Assembly: GCF_964199755.1 (NCBI RefSeq)
Contig: NC_133899.1
Coordinates: 86,407,871-86,471,870 of the forward strand
Direction: 5' to 3'
Length of the DNA stretch: 64,000 nucleotides
DNA from: Larus michahellis
Lineage: Eukaryota > Chordata > Aves > Charadriiformes > Laridae
Part shown: piece by piece, positions 26,686 to 43,100 of the stretch
Position numbering within the stretch: the stretch's first letter is position 1
Layout: the number at the start of each line of letters is the position of its first letter
The notes under the pieces: model-generated
What the model was told of the DNA's origin: nothing
The model's database searches: none
What the model saw: only the letters and a program-made list of their open reading frames with translations
Position numbers and translations under genes: made by a program

Positions 26686-27475
26686 TCATAGAATCAAAGA
26701 ATAGTTGGGACCCTTACAGGTCAGCTAGTGCAACCTCCCCTGCAATGAGCAGGGAGATCTGGTTGCTCAGAGCCCCGTACAACCTGACCTTGAATGTTTC
26801 CAAGGATGGGGCATCTACCACCTCTCTGGGCAACCTGTGCCAGTATTTCACCACCCTCATTGTGAAAAATTTCCTCCTTATATCTAGTGTAAATCTACCC
26901 TCTTTTAGCTTAAAACCTTTGCCCTGTGTCCTACTGCTACAGGCCCTGGTAAAACTTTATCCCCATCTTTCTTATAAGCCCCTTCTAAGTACTGAAAAGC
27001 TGCAATAAGGTCTCCCTGGAGCCTTCTCTTCTCCAAGCTGAACAACCCCAACTCTCCCAGCCTGTCCTCATAGCAGAGGTGTTCCACCCCTCTGATCATT
27101 TTTGTGGCCCTCCTCTGGACCTGCTCCAACAGGTCCATGTCTTTCCTGTGTTGCGGGCTCCAGAGCTGGATGCAGTACTCCGGGTGGGAGTAGAGTAGAG
27201 TAGAGGGGCAGAATTCTTTCCCTTGACCTGCTGGCCACACTTCTTCTGATGCAGCCCAGGATACAGTTGGCCTTCTGGGCTGCAAATACATGCTGCTGGC
27301 TCATGTCCAGCTTTTCATCCACCAGTACCCCCAAGCCCCTCTCAGCAGGGCTGCTCTCCATCCCTTCATCCCCCAGCCTGTATTGATACTGGGGGTTGCC
27401 CTGACCCAGGTACAGGAGCGTGCACTTGGCCTTATTGAACCCCCTGAGGTTCACATGGGTCCACCTACTTTACCA
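26686..27475 (-). mobile_element. CR1 LINE, longest copy here (about 790 nt), ORF2 frameshifted
   Basis: The 3' end is at 26686 (reverse of ATTCTATGATAC-type tail). The element runs to the FNKAKCTLLYLGQGNPQYQY block near 27440. Two overlapping minus frames (27454-27068 and 27291-26905) each carry part of the reverse transcriptase C-terminus, including [14 protein letters not shown], then [20 protein letters not shown], so one frameshift separates them. It lies just downstream of ARL14EP, in the same orientation. Confidence 0.95.
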
Positions 27476-28585
27476 AGTGGGTCTTCAGCAATCAACAGTT
27501 AACAGTATTCTTTAATAAATGTGACCCAATAGACATGTAGATCTTCCAAGTCTATCACAGAAATAAGAAATTTATCCAAAACGCAACAAAAATACCAAGG
27601 GTTAACATTTAATGTTACCAAGATTTCAATTATAAAAGCTCTTCCATAAATCCTGTTATATTGTAAAATTTTAATGTTGTGAGGATAGGATAATGCATCG
27701 ACCAAACATAATTTCAATTCAACTGTGGTTTTTTTTGTAGCACTGTAGATATTTTTAGTTTGGGAACAGACATTCATTTCAGCTGCATGTAAACCTTTAC
27801 CTTAAGAACAAATAAATAGTAAAAAAGGGGAAAGGGCTGTTGAAGTACCAGTCCAATCCAATTACAGACTGATAACAAATACAGCAGAACTATTTCAATT
27901 GTGTTATACAGAAACCAACAAAACAGTACCGTATTTAAGTACTTTAACATATTTTTTCAATGCCTTGACAGTTTAATAACACTTTAACAGTGAGGCCTGA
28001 ATTCATAAGAATAACATGATCTGAAATTCCAATAACTTGGATGGGATCTCAACTCCTAAATGCCTCTGAATCCATTTAAGTGAACAGGATTGAATTTATC
28101 AGATGTAGCTGGGATAATCTACAGAAGATACAGCATTGACTAGTAACACTGGAGAGAGCATTATTAATACTGCATGTAAATTCACTGAGAACTTTTAGAG
28201 CGTTTCACATAAAACAAATTCAAAACCATGAGATCCTGAAAGAGAGAAGGAAAAATGAGGGATACATGGAGATGGTACACTCTACAAAACAGTATATGAA
28301 ACAATGGTGAATGGCTCAGGGTTTGTCACATGAAAATGTAGTACCTTATACTTAAATACAGTGTAAGACTGTTCAATGAGAACTTTCTTAGATGACTAAC
28401 AATACAAGGCAGACTGAAGTATGAAAAAACAGTAGTATGATTATTTCCATGAATGTAAAAGTGACCACGTGAATCATGTGGATCTCGATAAATTCAATGG
28501 TTTTTATTAAACCACTGAATGATGAACGTGCTGAGTTTAATCAAAGCATGGAATACCTACTTAGGATAAACAATGTGCATATACA
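27476..28585 (-). other. ARL14EP 3' flank, possible 3'UTR; no other gene seen
   Basis: A+T-rich unique sequence between the stop codon and the CR1 element. It has no recognisable coding exon on either strand. It may be partly or wholly 3'UTR of ARL14EP, depending on which polyadenylation signal is used. Confidence 0.4.
28503..28508 (-). terminator. ARL14EP: Candidate proximal polyadenylation signal of ARL14EP
   Basis: The plus-strand TTTATT reads AATAAA on the minus strand, about 80 nt past the stop codon. Further ATTAAA variants occur at about 27972-27977 and 27510-27515, so a longer 3'UTR of about 1.1 kb reaching the edge of the CR1 at 27475 is also possible. The sequence alone does not decide which is used. 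Confidence 0.4.
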
Positions 28586-31806
<3,221 letters not shown>

Positions 31807-32999
31807 TTTACTTTATCAGAACAACTTATTTCACTTAGTCTCAAATGAATTCTTTGAAGTCTTCAGTAGTTTCTATGAAGATGACCCTAGAGAAAGCATT
31901 AAAATCCATCAGATTTGTGCTGCAAACCTTTATCTACCAGCTAGACAGACTAGGTTTAAGTAATTTTAAAAACATGTAAAGAAATTATAGCCTTCTAGTC
32001 TAGATAAGACTAAAAATGCACTAAATTTAATTCTGGAATTACCATCTTAGTGAACCAGCTATACTCAGAACTAATCTTTTTTTCATTAGGTGCACAAAGT
32101 TTGTCTTTCAAACCAAGGTAACTGGAACTGTGTACAGTCTAAGCTCACTACAGCTGAGTTAACATTTTAACAACTTAGCTAATTTCAAAGAGGTCTATTA
32201 TGGGCTACGCACCAAGCTTGCTTCAAGTGCAAACGTGTATTTTTCACTGATTCCTGCTGTGGAAGGTGGGGGTTATGTGTGTGGATGAGGATGCACACTA
32301 GGTCAACAGAATAGTAATGATCTGAATTTTCAAAATTTGCAGATGTATTAGAAATCAGAACTCTTGCAAGATGTTCTAATTAAAAAAATAACTTGTTTTC
32401 TATAAAACAGAAAGTAATTATTACAATGCTATCCTTGGCAGGCATCTGTTTTGACAGTGGACTATACTACCTGAAATACCCCTATGTTAAACAGAAGGAA
32501 AGTGCACATCAAGTCTTTCGCCACACTTTGTTCAAGTAACAGTATGCTGGTGATATAAGTTCTGTATCTCATCCAGAATTTGTGAGAATTCTTGGTAGAA
32601 GCTTCAGAGGAATTTCTTCCCTTGGGGGAAGACACAGCTTTTTGCCTTTGATTTCTCTTTGAAAACCAAGTACTTAAATGAAGGTTTGTATTGACACCTG
32701 TGAAATCATCAGTTAGTGTTTACCACACCAAACACAATAAACTAAAGCAGAAGACAGCGATGAAAAAGACAGGCTTGTGCAGAAATAAGCCTGCTGTAAT
32801 AGCACCGATTCAGCAACAGGTTTCTAGCTCCTTGCTGCAGGAAGAAACAAAGGACGGAGGAAAATGCAGTTTTGACAGGAAAGGGAAGGGAAAGATCAGT
32901 CCTGAAATTGCCGATGTGACCCCCTGTCCGAACACGTTGCGCTGGATGCACAGCGCTGCACCACAGCCCCTCATCCAAACGGTGAGGGAGCCTAGGCCA

Positions 33000-33620
33000 G
33001 GGCCGCGAGTTGAGAATCGCGCGTCAGCCCAGCGGACAGCCCGGCTGCTCCTCTGCCTTTGCGGGGGACACGAACCCTGCGAGACGCAGCCGGCTGGGCG
33101 GAAAGCAGGGCGGGAGGCGAGCAGCGGGCCTGCCCGCGGCCCAGGCTGAGCTGGCCACCACCGGGAAGGGCCCTCCGCGGCCTAGGCGCGGCCCGTCGCC
33201 TCGCACCGCCCATCCCGCCGCGGGCAGGAGGCTGCCCCGGTACCTTGCTGCGGACTTTCTTCCGCCGGGACGCCGGCACCGAACTCCTGCGTTCGCCCAG
33301 CAGCAGCGGGAGCAGCCATTAACCGCCCCTCCCTCTGCCTGCCCTCCGCCTCACCATAGAGCAGCGGAACCGCCGAGCGCGTCAGAGCGGCACTTCCGGC
33401 TGGAGGCGGGGGAGAGTGGCGGGAGGGGCCGCTACGGAGCCAAACGGCGGGAGGATGAGGAGGGTCACGTGGCCAAGCACGGGCTCGCGCGCGGCCGTTG
33501 AGTGCGCGACGTGACGCGCCGCCGGGCGGGGTTCGCGCTGCGCACGCGCTGCCCCTCGCTGTGGGGCGGTGTGAGGCGGAGGCGGGGCCGGGGTCGGGGT
33601 CGGGGCCGTGAGGGGAGGAG
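33000..33620. promoter_or_regulatory. CpG-island promoter of ARL14EP, possibly bidirectional
   Basis: This is the only long stretch dense in G+C and CpG in an otherwise A+T-rich area, and it lies just upstream of the reconstructed gene. It holds a consensus ETS/GABP-type site (CACTTCCGGC, 33391-33400), a palindromic E-box (GGTCACGTGGCC, 33463-33474), a CRE-like GACGTGACG (33508-33516), an NRF1-like TGCGCACGCGCT (33539-33550, one mismatch to the consensus) and several GC boxes. This set is typical of TATA-less housekeeping promoters, which often start transcription both ways. The long open frames here (minus 33182-33739, plus 33010-33501) are products of stop-poor GC-rich sequence, not genes. 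Confidence 0.8.
33355..33540 (-). other. ARL14EP: Probable non-coding exon 1 of ARL14EP (limits approximate)
   Basis: Exon 2 begins with an acceptor 80 nt before the ATG, so at least one upstream non-coding exon must exist. The CpG island offers two minus-strand donors: ATG|GTGAGG with the exon ending at 33355, and AAG|GTACCG ending at 33244. The first fits the consensus better. The second would place a short upstream ORF (ATG at 33279) that stops a few codons into exon 2. The transcription start is not defined; there is no TATA box, as usual for CpG-island promoters. The coordinates given are one reasonable choice. Confidence 0.45.
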
Positions 33621-33720
33621 AAGGAGAAGGAGAAGGAGAAGGAGAAGGAGAAGGAGAAGGAGAAGGAGAAGGAGAAGGAGAAGGAGAAGGAGAAGGAGAA
33701 GGGAGGGGAAGAGGGGGAGG
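33610..33720. repeat. 111-nt pure-purine tract with (GGAGAA)14 hexamer repeat
   Basis: The plus strand contains only A and G from 33610 to 33720. The core at 33617-33700 is 14 perfect copies of GGAGAA, followed by an irregular purine stretch. It lies about 100-250 bp upstream of the probable ARL14EP start, at the edge of the CpG island. Pure-purine mirror repeats can form triplex (H-DNA) or R-loop structures and are length-variable. Long poly-Arg, poly-Glu-Gly and poly-Ser-Phe frames across it are repeat artefacts. Confidence 0.97.
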
Positions 33721-33918
33721 TGCCGGCGTCCGCCGCCACCGAGGGAGAAAATCTGGGGGGGAAAATCCGGCGGGGACACAGGGGTTTGTGGGGCTGTTCA
33801 GCTCGTCAGGTGTAAATGTCCTACAGAAAAACAGCGGCGAAACGGAGGTCCGCGCCCCCAGGGCCCTCCATCCCTCCCCGGCGGCTGCAGTGGGGCGGTG
33901 GGGGCCGCAGAGGGCGCA

Positions 33919-33958
33919 GCATGGCGGCTGTCGTTGGGTGCTTAATGAGGGAGCCTAG
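33919..33958 (+). other. YY1-like ATGGCGGC motif and 13-codon ORF at island edge
   Basis: The sequence GCAGCATGGCGGCTG resembles the YY1 element common just after start sites of divergent or ribosomal-type promoters. The ATG at 33921 opens only 13 codons (MAAVVGCLMREPS) before a stop. It may mark the 5' end of a divergent transcript rather than a protein. Confidence 0.3.
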
Positions 33959-34041
33959 CTAATTAAAATGGGGAAAGCTTTCAGTGTTACTAGATTAGGG
34001 CAATATCAGGGAGTAAGTAATTATTTTGTTTTTTCCTCCAG

Positions 34042-34135
34042 GATCATCGCGACACTACTCCCCCTTCTCACGCCCCGAAGTCAGTGCTACTGAAGCCGTT
34101 ATTTATTTGAAATAAAACAGAAATCTTGAATATCT
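34042..34135 (+). other. Possible short terminal exon of a transcript divergent from ARL14EP
   Basis: A strong acceptor (TTTTGTTTTTTCCTCCAG) ends at 34041, and an AATAAA lies at 34111-34116 with GT-rich sequence after it from about 34134. Together they could define a roughly 95-nt last exon on the plus strand, pointing away from ARL14EP. Possible first-exon donors in the island are weak (CAG|GTGTAA near 33811). The strong GTAAGT at 34013 is too close to the acceptor for an intron. No meaningful reading frame is seen, so a non-coding divergent RNA is the likely product if it is real. Confidence 0.3.
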
Positions 34136-37100
34136 GTTGCTTTGTTTAGGCAGGAAAAACAAAATCCCCAACAATTTCTCCGTCATTAGAATGTCCATCA
34201 AAAGTCCTTTATGTGTGTTATGTAGTTGGGGTTTCTTGTTTGTCTGTTTTTTAATTGTATAATGTTTTCAGGATAATGGATCTTTTCAGGGAGGAGGTAT
34301 GAAATTGTGACTATTATTTGTTTTCTCTAAAGCTAGGTAGTGACACCACACCCTGCTTGGGAGTTTTTGGGACAATAAATGATAAAAAACAACATAGATG
34401 TACTAATAAGTACCTTAAATTTATAATACTGATGCTTTGTTAGTGATAGCTAAAAGTAAGCCTTAAATTACCATTTAATGCCTATGCAAAGTAGTTGTTG
34501 GTTATCTCTTTCAAGTTTTAGTGCTTGGAAGAAAGAAGTGCTGGACGAGAATATTTTTCTTCTATTTCAGTCAGCTTGCTCTCTTTCCAGATTAGGTGTA
34601 ACCCAGAATTTTTTAGAGGAAGTGACTGTTCTTTCCAAACCTCTTCAAAGGCAGGATAGCCTTTTGAAAACGTTGCCCTTCTCATAAATAAGATGTGACA
34701 TGCAGACTTGTTAGGCGCTGGGCTGCTCTACCTGTGTTGCTCCTGTCCTGCACAATAACTGCATATTGCTGAGTTATGACACGATGAGGCAGAAAAGATC
34801 TTTGAGATCATCTGATGTATGTTTCTGCCCACTCAGAGCTATTGCCAATAGTACATCAGCGTATCACAGCCCAAATAACATCAGTAGCAAATTAAGGCCA
34901 CCCAGTTAGTCACGCTAGAGGCTTAAGTCTCCCTCCCCAGTCATTTATAACTAAATAATTACTATCTGGCTTTCCAGCAGGTTTTCAGTGGGTGGTAATA
35001 GTGAGAAAGCTGAATTATAGTCAGAGCAAATACAAAAAGGCATGGCATGAATTTAAAAAAATAATTTTAATGAGCCATAGAAAGTAATATATAGTAACAG
35101 AATAGCGAGTAATACTGTCCCCGTTACTTGGGGCTTGACACAGCTGGTGGGTAGTATAACAGCTGACAGTTCTAAACAAATAAACAATTTTGGGACTGGG
35201 CTAGGGTAGTAATTAGTGTAATAGAAGCCAGTCTTGATTCACCATAGATACTTGGGTGTAGGTCTAGGTGATTAAAGTTGTGATTCAAACAGCTTTGGGG
35301 CCTCATTGGAATCATTCTTAAGCTGAAGCTATGTCAGAATCTTGGATTTGGCAAATACTAGCCAAGCCTTAAAGAAACTAAATTTGCCTTAGAGGGCAAA
35401 ACAACTGGCTTAAAATATGTAGGCAACTTAAGCTAAAAAAGTTTTAAATACACAACTTTCTTGAGGCCTAGTAGTAGTTTTTTATGGCTCTGCTATGTTT
35501 TGCTTTTAGAAAAAAAAATCTGAGCATAATGAAATACTGAACGCTAGGCACAACTGTTAGAAACAGCATGTGAGATCCAAAGCAGCAAAGTGGGGGATTT
35601 TCTCTTGCAGTCTGTTATTCACAGTAGCCTTTGTCAGTACTGGTAAAGAGATCAGTGAAAGGATATTTCCAGGTAGAAATACAATTTTGAAATGGCTTGT
35701 ATCCCTTTAAAATGCAAGACTGTAAATCAGGATGTCTTTTTATATAGCTTTTTGCACCAGTGTTGAAGAATTGGTGGAATAGTTGTCTGAAAATAATTAA
35801 AAGCCTGTGGAGGTGAGAAATAATTTTAGACTTGCTTCAGGAGATACCCAGGAATCTAAAGGAGAGGAATATAAAGCTTTAATTGTAATGTGACAGTAAC
35901 AGCATGTAGGCTGTGCCATTTTCCATTTCTCCATCTGACCATTAAAAAAAGCCGTTACAAATTCCACATATATTACTTAAGTCATATATTGGCTCAGTGA
36001 TGACAGAGAGACTGCGAAGTGCTATCGTTCAAGGAGGCTTCAATGAGGCTTCCTCTGCTGACTTGTACTGCTTAGGATGAAATGTGTGGAATTAATGAAG
36101 GTGAATAATTCATGAGAGGAGATATTTGACATACAGGTTGTGACATCGATTTGTGTTAAATAAATATAGGAGGAGCAGTGAGGTGTGTGTGTATTCACTT
36201 TTTCAGTGTTAGTGTCAATTTGTGAGGCGGATTGTATAGGACTAGATAAGAGATTTTGGGTTATTCAGTTGTTAACTTGTAACATGTCTGCCATCCATGG
36301 ATTTAGACTGATTTTGGTTGATCACAATAGCTTTTATCTATGTAAACAGAATTGTTCCTTAATGAGGGAGAAGTTGGGGTTTAGAGTAAAAGGATTCTGG
36401 ATATGGAAGATGGAAGGTAACAGGATGATGAGCTAGACTAGATGTGGTAAAAATATTCTCATATATTTTTGGTAATGCTGGGCTGGAATTTAAATTTGTT
36501 TCTCTGCCAGTGCAGGTTGACTGCATGTGCCGTTTTCATTCATGAGTGCATCTGAAAACTGTCAGAGCTTGTGCTGCAAAGGAATATGTATGTCAAGGTA
36601 ATTTTTAATGAATTTCATGTTAAAGAGTAGTAGATGTCATACTCTCTAAATCCAGTTTTGGTCTACTTGCTAAGATTCAGTGATTAGTGTGTGCCTTAAT
36701 TCACTTACATGTAAGATTGAATAAAGTAGTATTGACAGATATAATCACATAAAAATTCCTACGTCTTTCTGTCGCCCTGATTTTTCCAGAATTTGAAGCA
36801 GTAGCAGATTTGTTACTGACCTGCAAAACACAGGGATAGACTCAGAAGAAAGATGATATTAGTACCGTATTCAGTACAGTACAAATTCCAGGTAGCTCAG
36901 CTCAATTTCAAAGATAATCAAGCAGAAGTTTTTACAGGAGAGGACTACCTGAGAAAACACAGAAAGTAAATCTTTTGGTAGTTTCTCCTTTGGAAGCACT
37001 ACCTTACTACCCGGGGTTTAAGTTTTTCATAACTTTACCTTGCACATGAACAGCATTGTTTTAAAAGCCTACAGCTCATCCATTTAACTACCTAATATCC

Positions 37101-40100
37101 AGGCAGACTGGCCTAGAAACCAGCAAAATGCTGGTATAGGTCAGAGATTTGATTTAATTGCTTCTGTAAGCTAAGCAAATTTGAGGATGCCGTTAAATTG
37201 TTTTTTTTTATTAAAGTGAAACAGATTAAGATACTACATTAGTACAGAACCTTTGTATCTCATGAAGTGTCTCTTTTAAACAAGTGTTAAATGAAAACAA
37301 AATTTGCTTATTATTATATATGGCATATTTGATAAGAAAAAAGCATCTAATTTAGTTTATCTATTTTTGTTACAACCAGAGATCCTGTTTATTTCTTTCT
37401 CAGTTTTTAGGCAAGCATCTAAATGTGTGTAGCTCCTAGCAAATGTGCGGGAACACTAAGTAGGTATAGATGTTGTCTGCTTTGAGTTTTTCTGTGAGTT
37501 TCTTATGAAGTATTGTCATGTGCTTTTTTAAAAACATAAAGTCAGAGACAAGAGTGATTGTTGCAGGAAAAGAGAAAGAAAAAAGCTGACGGCTTTGGGA
37601 GGGAGCATTTAGTCAGAAATAGAAAAAAGAAAACCTTTACTATTAAGGAATACCCCAGTAAATTCAGTGTGAAGGGGCAAAATCCTGTGTGAGGTGCAGT
37701 TCACATCCTTTGAAGGTGCATAAGGAGTAGGAAGACCCAAGGGGGCTGTATCAGTTGAAAGGATTACTGGGCTCTTGATAATAAAAAATAAAGATATGAT
37801 GGGAGAAAGCAGGTGACAAATTTGGAGTAAATCCTAAATTGTGTTTGGAAGCTGCCACTCTTACACCTTGTAGATACGCTTATGCTGTTGGGATCCCCAG
37901 CTCAGGAGGCTTCTTTCTTTTGTGACTGAACTTTACACTCTGGGAGTAAGTATTAACCTGTCTAAATATTGCATGTGGAACAAAACCACTAGTTTATGGA
38001 AGGGCGAAAGAAGAGGACCTTTTAGAATTTATTATATTGCTGTTGAATTTATGTTGTCTAACTGAAGATTAATATTTAATGACACGAAATTTTAAATCTT
38101 AATGAAGATTTTTTTTTTCTTTTGTGTTCCCATTTGTTAAGTTGCCTTGTCTTTACCCTGTAAAAGAAACTACAGTTTCATTTGAATGACACCTAAATAA
38201 ATACATTTTGTTACAAATAAGGGTAAATGCCCTTCATGCCTTTGCCCACACAAACTCAAATACGAGCATAAAGACTAAACCCTAAACAGAGTTGTAAATA
38301 AGTAGCCCACATTTTTCCCTTGTAAAAAATGTGATGTCAAGTGCTGCATTTTATCAGTCGTGAGCTAATGACGTGTCACGAACAGAACTGTTTCTTTCAT
38401 ACCAAATCTTAAAGTTGTCAAAAAGTCTGTATATCACCATAAAGAAATCTTAAACAGTATCTGAGGATACTTTGTAACATGATAATAACTTTTATTTTGT
38501 AAGATATGGATATAAAAGCATGCATACACTGTCTTAAATCACTTTCTGGCCTGGTTGTGGTTTGGTTTTATTTTAATTTGGCAATATTATAAAAATTATG
38601 AATTGTTTTCAAAATTTGCATTTAAATTTTGACCCACAGATGATGTAGATTTGGATTCATATCATGCTGCATTTTTTGATTAATATATTTCTATTCTGTC
38701 AGGCTGGAAAAAATCCTGAAATCCCCTCAACGCTTTGATTCTCACCATGTCACAATGAGAATCTTCTGGTTTCCTGGCATCTGGCTTTGGGATGTCTCTT
38801 TGGGAATCTTTTGCCCTTTCCAGGCTGATTTCTTGGTAGTCTTTATAAATTTATTGCCCAGAATGTTCTGTCTGCCTCCTCAGTGAGATCTTTCTTTTTT
38901 TTTTTTTTTTTTTTTGTGTTGAGCAGGATTTTGGCTGCTACTTCCAATCTGCTCCTCTTGTTTCAGCAACTTCACAGATGATGTAGCATCACCCTGTTGC
39001 TATACTGTGTTCTTTGCTTCGGGGCTGAAGAGAACGTGCTTAGAAACATGGATATCTGCTGTCCTTTGGAATTGGTGCAGCATCTCTCTGCCAGGTTTGT
39101 ATCTCATTAGAAAGCCCCAGTAGATAGCATTTTGTTCTAACATTTGTGTCTCAAATGGTGCTGATTTTCAGAAGTTTTCCTTACCCATCTGTAAAGTTAT
39201 TGAATTTATTTCTGATTCAAAAAGCAGAGACATTAGTTTTTGCTGTTATTAAAAGCAATCTCATTCAGCCACTTCCTAGCCTCTTAGAGAGCAACAAATA
39301 TTTGCACAGACCTAAGACCAGTTAATGCTTACTCACTGGTAACAGGTCAGGGTGTTCAAGGAATTTAGGATTTGTCCTTTGCTAAGAAAAATGTCCTCTC
39401 CATGCTTGGTTTGGTGGAAAATGGGGTTTGTTAATCTGACAGTTGGCGAATCAAAGAGGGAAAAATACTGTTTTCACATTGGTGTATGCTCAAGCGTTTG
39501 TCTATTTATCTGTTACTTCTTCCCGATGCACTCTTACATCCAAGGAAGCAAACAGCACAGATAATGAATACGTGCCTGTGAATGGGCATTATGTCAGAAT
39601 GTACGTGTGCATTTATGGGTCATACATCATTTTAGGAAGCCTTGCATGATTGTTTCCAATTAAACACTAGGCCTTGATTCATGGTTATTCTGCATTTCTT
39701 TTGTCTGCCACAGAGAGCAAGCTCTAAGGCTGTCTTAATTGAACACTAAAGTTGAGGAGAAGAAATGGACAGATCAGTTTTCAGGTCTAGGAGTATTGGT
39801 TGTATAGCTGCCATCAGCTATTGACGAGGACTGTAGTTTAAAGTCCTAGTTTTGGAAAGCCTATTCAGCGCAAATGGCTAGTGATTATTAGCCATATCCT
39901 GGAAACTCTTGTGCATGATCGTGTATATGTATAAGAAAATTTCCTGTGATATTTTTATTCAAGGAAAAGATTTACTCTGTTGACATGGTTATACTGACAT
40001 AAAAGTATTTCTGATACTATGGGTAGTTGACACATAATATATTTTAAAAGGGTGTTTTCAAGGGCAAATCATGTCTATCTTAACACTCATCAGTTTGTTA

Positions 40101-43100
40101 CCTTATTGAGAAGGCCCTAAACAATATCACTTAGAGAAGTTGAATGATGCGCTGAAATCCTGAAGCAGTTCAGTAGCAAAGCAAGAATAGCACCGAGCAA
40201 GTCTCAGTGTAGACTTATGTCCCCAAAGGCACCTGTGCAAGGTTTTATTGGTGCAGTTGTACTGGTGTTATTCATAGGGGACACATACTTTAGTATAGCC
40301 TGTTGCTTTAGTGAGGCCCTGCTGCAAGAGTACCTTTACTTACTAAGCTTGCTGTTCCTAACGCATCCATTCTACCACACTTCCTCGGTTACGCTCATGG
40401 AACAGTGAGTGCTGAAATGCTTGTGACAAGGAATGTCAGAAACTGACTCTTATGTTTGACTATATCAAGTGTGTTGCAGAATATAAAGTCTTGGTATTAA
40501 AATGGTCGGTGCAGCTAGGTGTATACGCACACCAAAAAGAAACGTATCTGTGAGCTTAGATTTTCTTTCCAGGCCTCTTCTGTTACAGGAGTTAGACTCT
40601 ACCCACAATTCTGTAACTGTATTCTACAGTTCTACAGCATTCTGCTCCATGACTTACTGTTCATCATCAACTGTAGCTATGGGAATTGCCATGGTTCCTT
40701 GAAATCCTTATAGAAATGAGACAGTTATCCCATTAAATCTTAACTGAAATCAAGTTTATTTATATACTTTCTATTGTTACATTAGAGAATGATTTTACTT
40801 TTTTTTTTTACTTTGAGACATGTTACATTGCCCAGTAGTTTTATAGCATGGGAGACAGTTACATTGTGCAGTAGTTCTATAGCCTTGTGACAAATCAGTG
40901 ACCTAAAAACATGCTGTGTGTTCCCTTATTTCCTGCATCGTTATGTATTTGGAGAGAAAATGGTGCATTTGTCTGCAACTGATAGGTTTTTTAGTAGGTA
41001 CCATCAAATACTGCAAATAATTGGAGTCTAAACATAGCGGTTTTTAACTTCCAAAAACCAATGAAAAACCATTACGTATTGTATTAGACTGTATTATTTT
41101 AAAATGTTCAAGGAATCAGATTTTGGATGTTTTATCCTCTGCCTTTGTCATTTTGAAATGGAAAACAGGAAAGCCTCTGATAAATTATGGGAGATAATCC
41201 AAGTGTCGTCCACCCCGCCTCAAAACACACCGTATAACATGTTCCAACATAAGACCACTTTGTTGATGTACTTTAGTGTCAAAACCAAACCAATACTATT
41301 ACTTATTATGCTGGAACAAACCAATTTACAAGTCAGTCAATCTACAGTGAATCAAGAGTGTTGTACAGTAGTTTATAAGTTACAGCAGCAGTTTTCTTTA
41401 TAGCTTTTATTGACTCCAGTAACATACTAAAAAGAGGACATCTCAGGTAATGAATATGAGTTAATACCAGCAGCTTTACTGACAAAAGAAAGCTATTACC
41501 AAACTGAAAAGATGTAACTATCCTAAAGACGACCTAGGAAAAGTTTCTTAGTTTTGACAGTAATTATAAGCTTGTATTTTTCACATGAGAAATTTTCCTC
41601 TTATGCCTTTATTGAAAGCTGTAGACCAAGAAAGATGGTGACACCATGGAACATGCAGTTAAAATTTCTTTATGGAGGGAGGAGGGAATGACATTGTATA
41701 CTTCATTGAGACTTCTTGTTTCTCTAGGTTTTTTAGTGTCATTCCAGTGCCAACATTGTAGCTGAGGGGAAGAGGAAGGTCCTGGTCATTAGGGCCTCTC
41801 AGTGAGTCACCACATGCTGTCAAAGCACTGAGGTAAGGTCCTATGTGTGTATCTAACCCCTGGTTCCCTGGATCAGCTGGAGTTGCTTTAGGCCCAGGGT
41901 GCAGGCTCAGTAGTGAGTTGCTTTGAGATTCCAGGGTTCCAGAGTCTGTTTTTTTCACTATGTCTGAACAACTTCTAAAATATCCTCAAATGGCTTGTTA
42001 AGGCAGCTCATACCATGAGCCGAGTTTACTTATTCATGTCTTGATATTCTTCTTTTTTCATTACCAACTTCCAGTGCTCTTTTTTAGTTTTTTCCCCTGG
42101 GTAAGTTGCATACTAGTTTCACAATAATGACCTGCTGTCATTTTAGCTGTAATGGTTTTCTCCTGTCTGTCTTGGAGGCAGTCACAGCATGTAAGTCTGA
42201 TGGTTGATTTCTGATAAAATTCTGCTTTTCCCCAATAATATTTCTGATATAGCATTCCTTGTTTTCTAAGAAATCTTTGTCACTATCATATCTCAGAGGT
42301 TTTGTTTCTTGTGTCATAATGTGAATTTACTATACCCTATAAACACAATTACTGTGGAAAAAAAATATTCACCATTTAAGTAAATTTATATTTGCAGAGT
42401 CCACAGTTTTTCCTGAACTTTAATAGTTAGTAAATTGTTTAGAACATTCTGTGATTCTGCGGATTTTCTTCAGTTTCTTACTTTGGAACAGCTTTGTGCC
42501 ATTCTCAGACAATTGAATTGCTTTGCTCCTTCTTGTTTATTCATGCTTTGATTGTTAGTACCAATTTTTTATTGTCAGTATACTGTGTTAATGTTTTACT
42601 TCTGTAGGATCGTCAGTGTTTCTGTGCGACTGAGGATAGAATATGCTCTTCTCCTAGTCATCAGCAAGATATTTAATGTATTTTTTTTGGTGGTAGGGAC
42701 TTCTTTTAAATTCACTGAGATGTTTTGTAATTACTGAGACATCGAACCTCCTCCAAATCTGGTTATGTTTGGAAGTGTACGTGCTTTTGCATAGTTGATA
42801 AAAACATGCTCAGTGGTGACTGAAATCCTAAGGAAATGATGATTTCATGATGTCATGGGTTTAATTCTGCTTCTGAAATTTGCTTCATGCAGCCCTGAAG
42901 TATAAAGAATGGTTCTGATATCAGGAGTAATACCATTGCATCAAGACTCCAGCTTCTCATTTTTTAGCGTGAACAAAATTCTCTTTATCTGCTTGTCTGG
43001 CTGGTATCTACTCAGCTATACATCATTGGAGGTTTTCCATTGTAACACAATTGCTAGTTGCTTTGAACAAATCTCCTGGTACTTTCCCAGTTTTTATTTT

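Noticed and set aside
33182-33945. Long open frames (up to 185 codons) across the CpG island and the GGAGAA repeat
   Set aside because: They come from stop-poor GC-rich and simple-repeat sequence, overlap on both strands and encode poly-Arg, poly-Ser-Phe or Glu-Gly runs.
34796-34860. CR1-like string GATCTTTGAGATCATCTGAT
   Set aside because: Only about 20 nt resembles the CR1 UTR; the rest does not follow the element.
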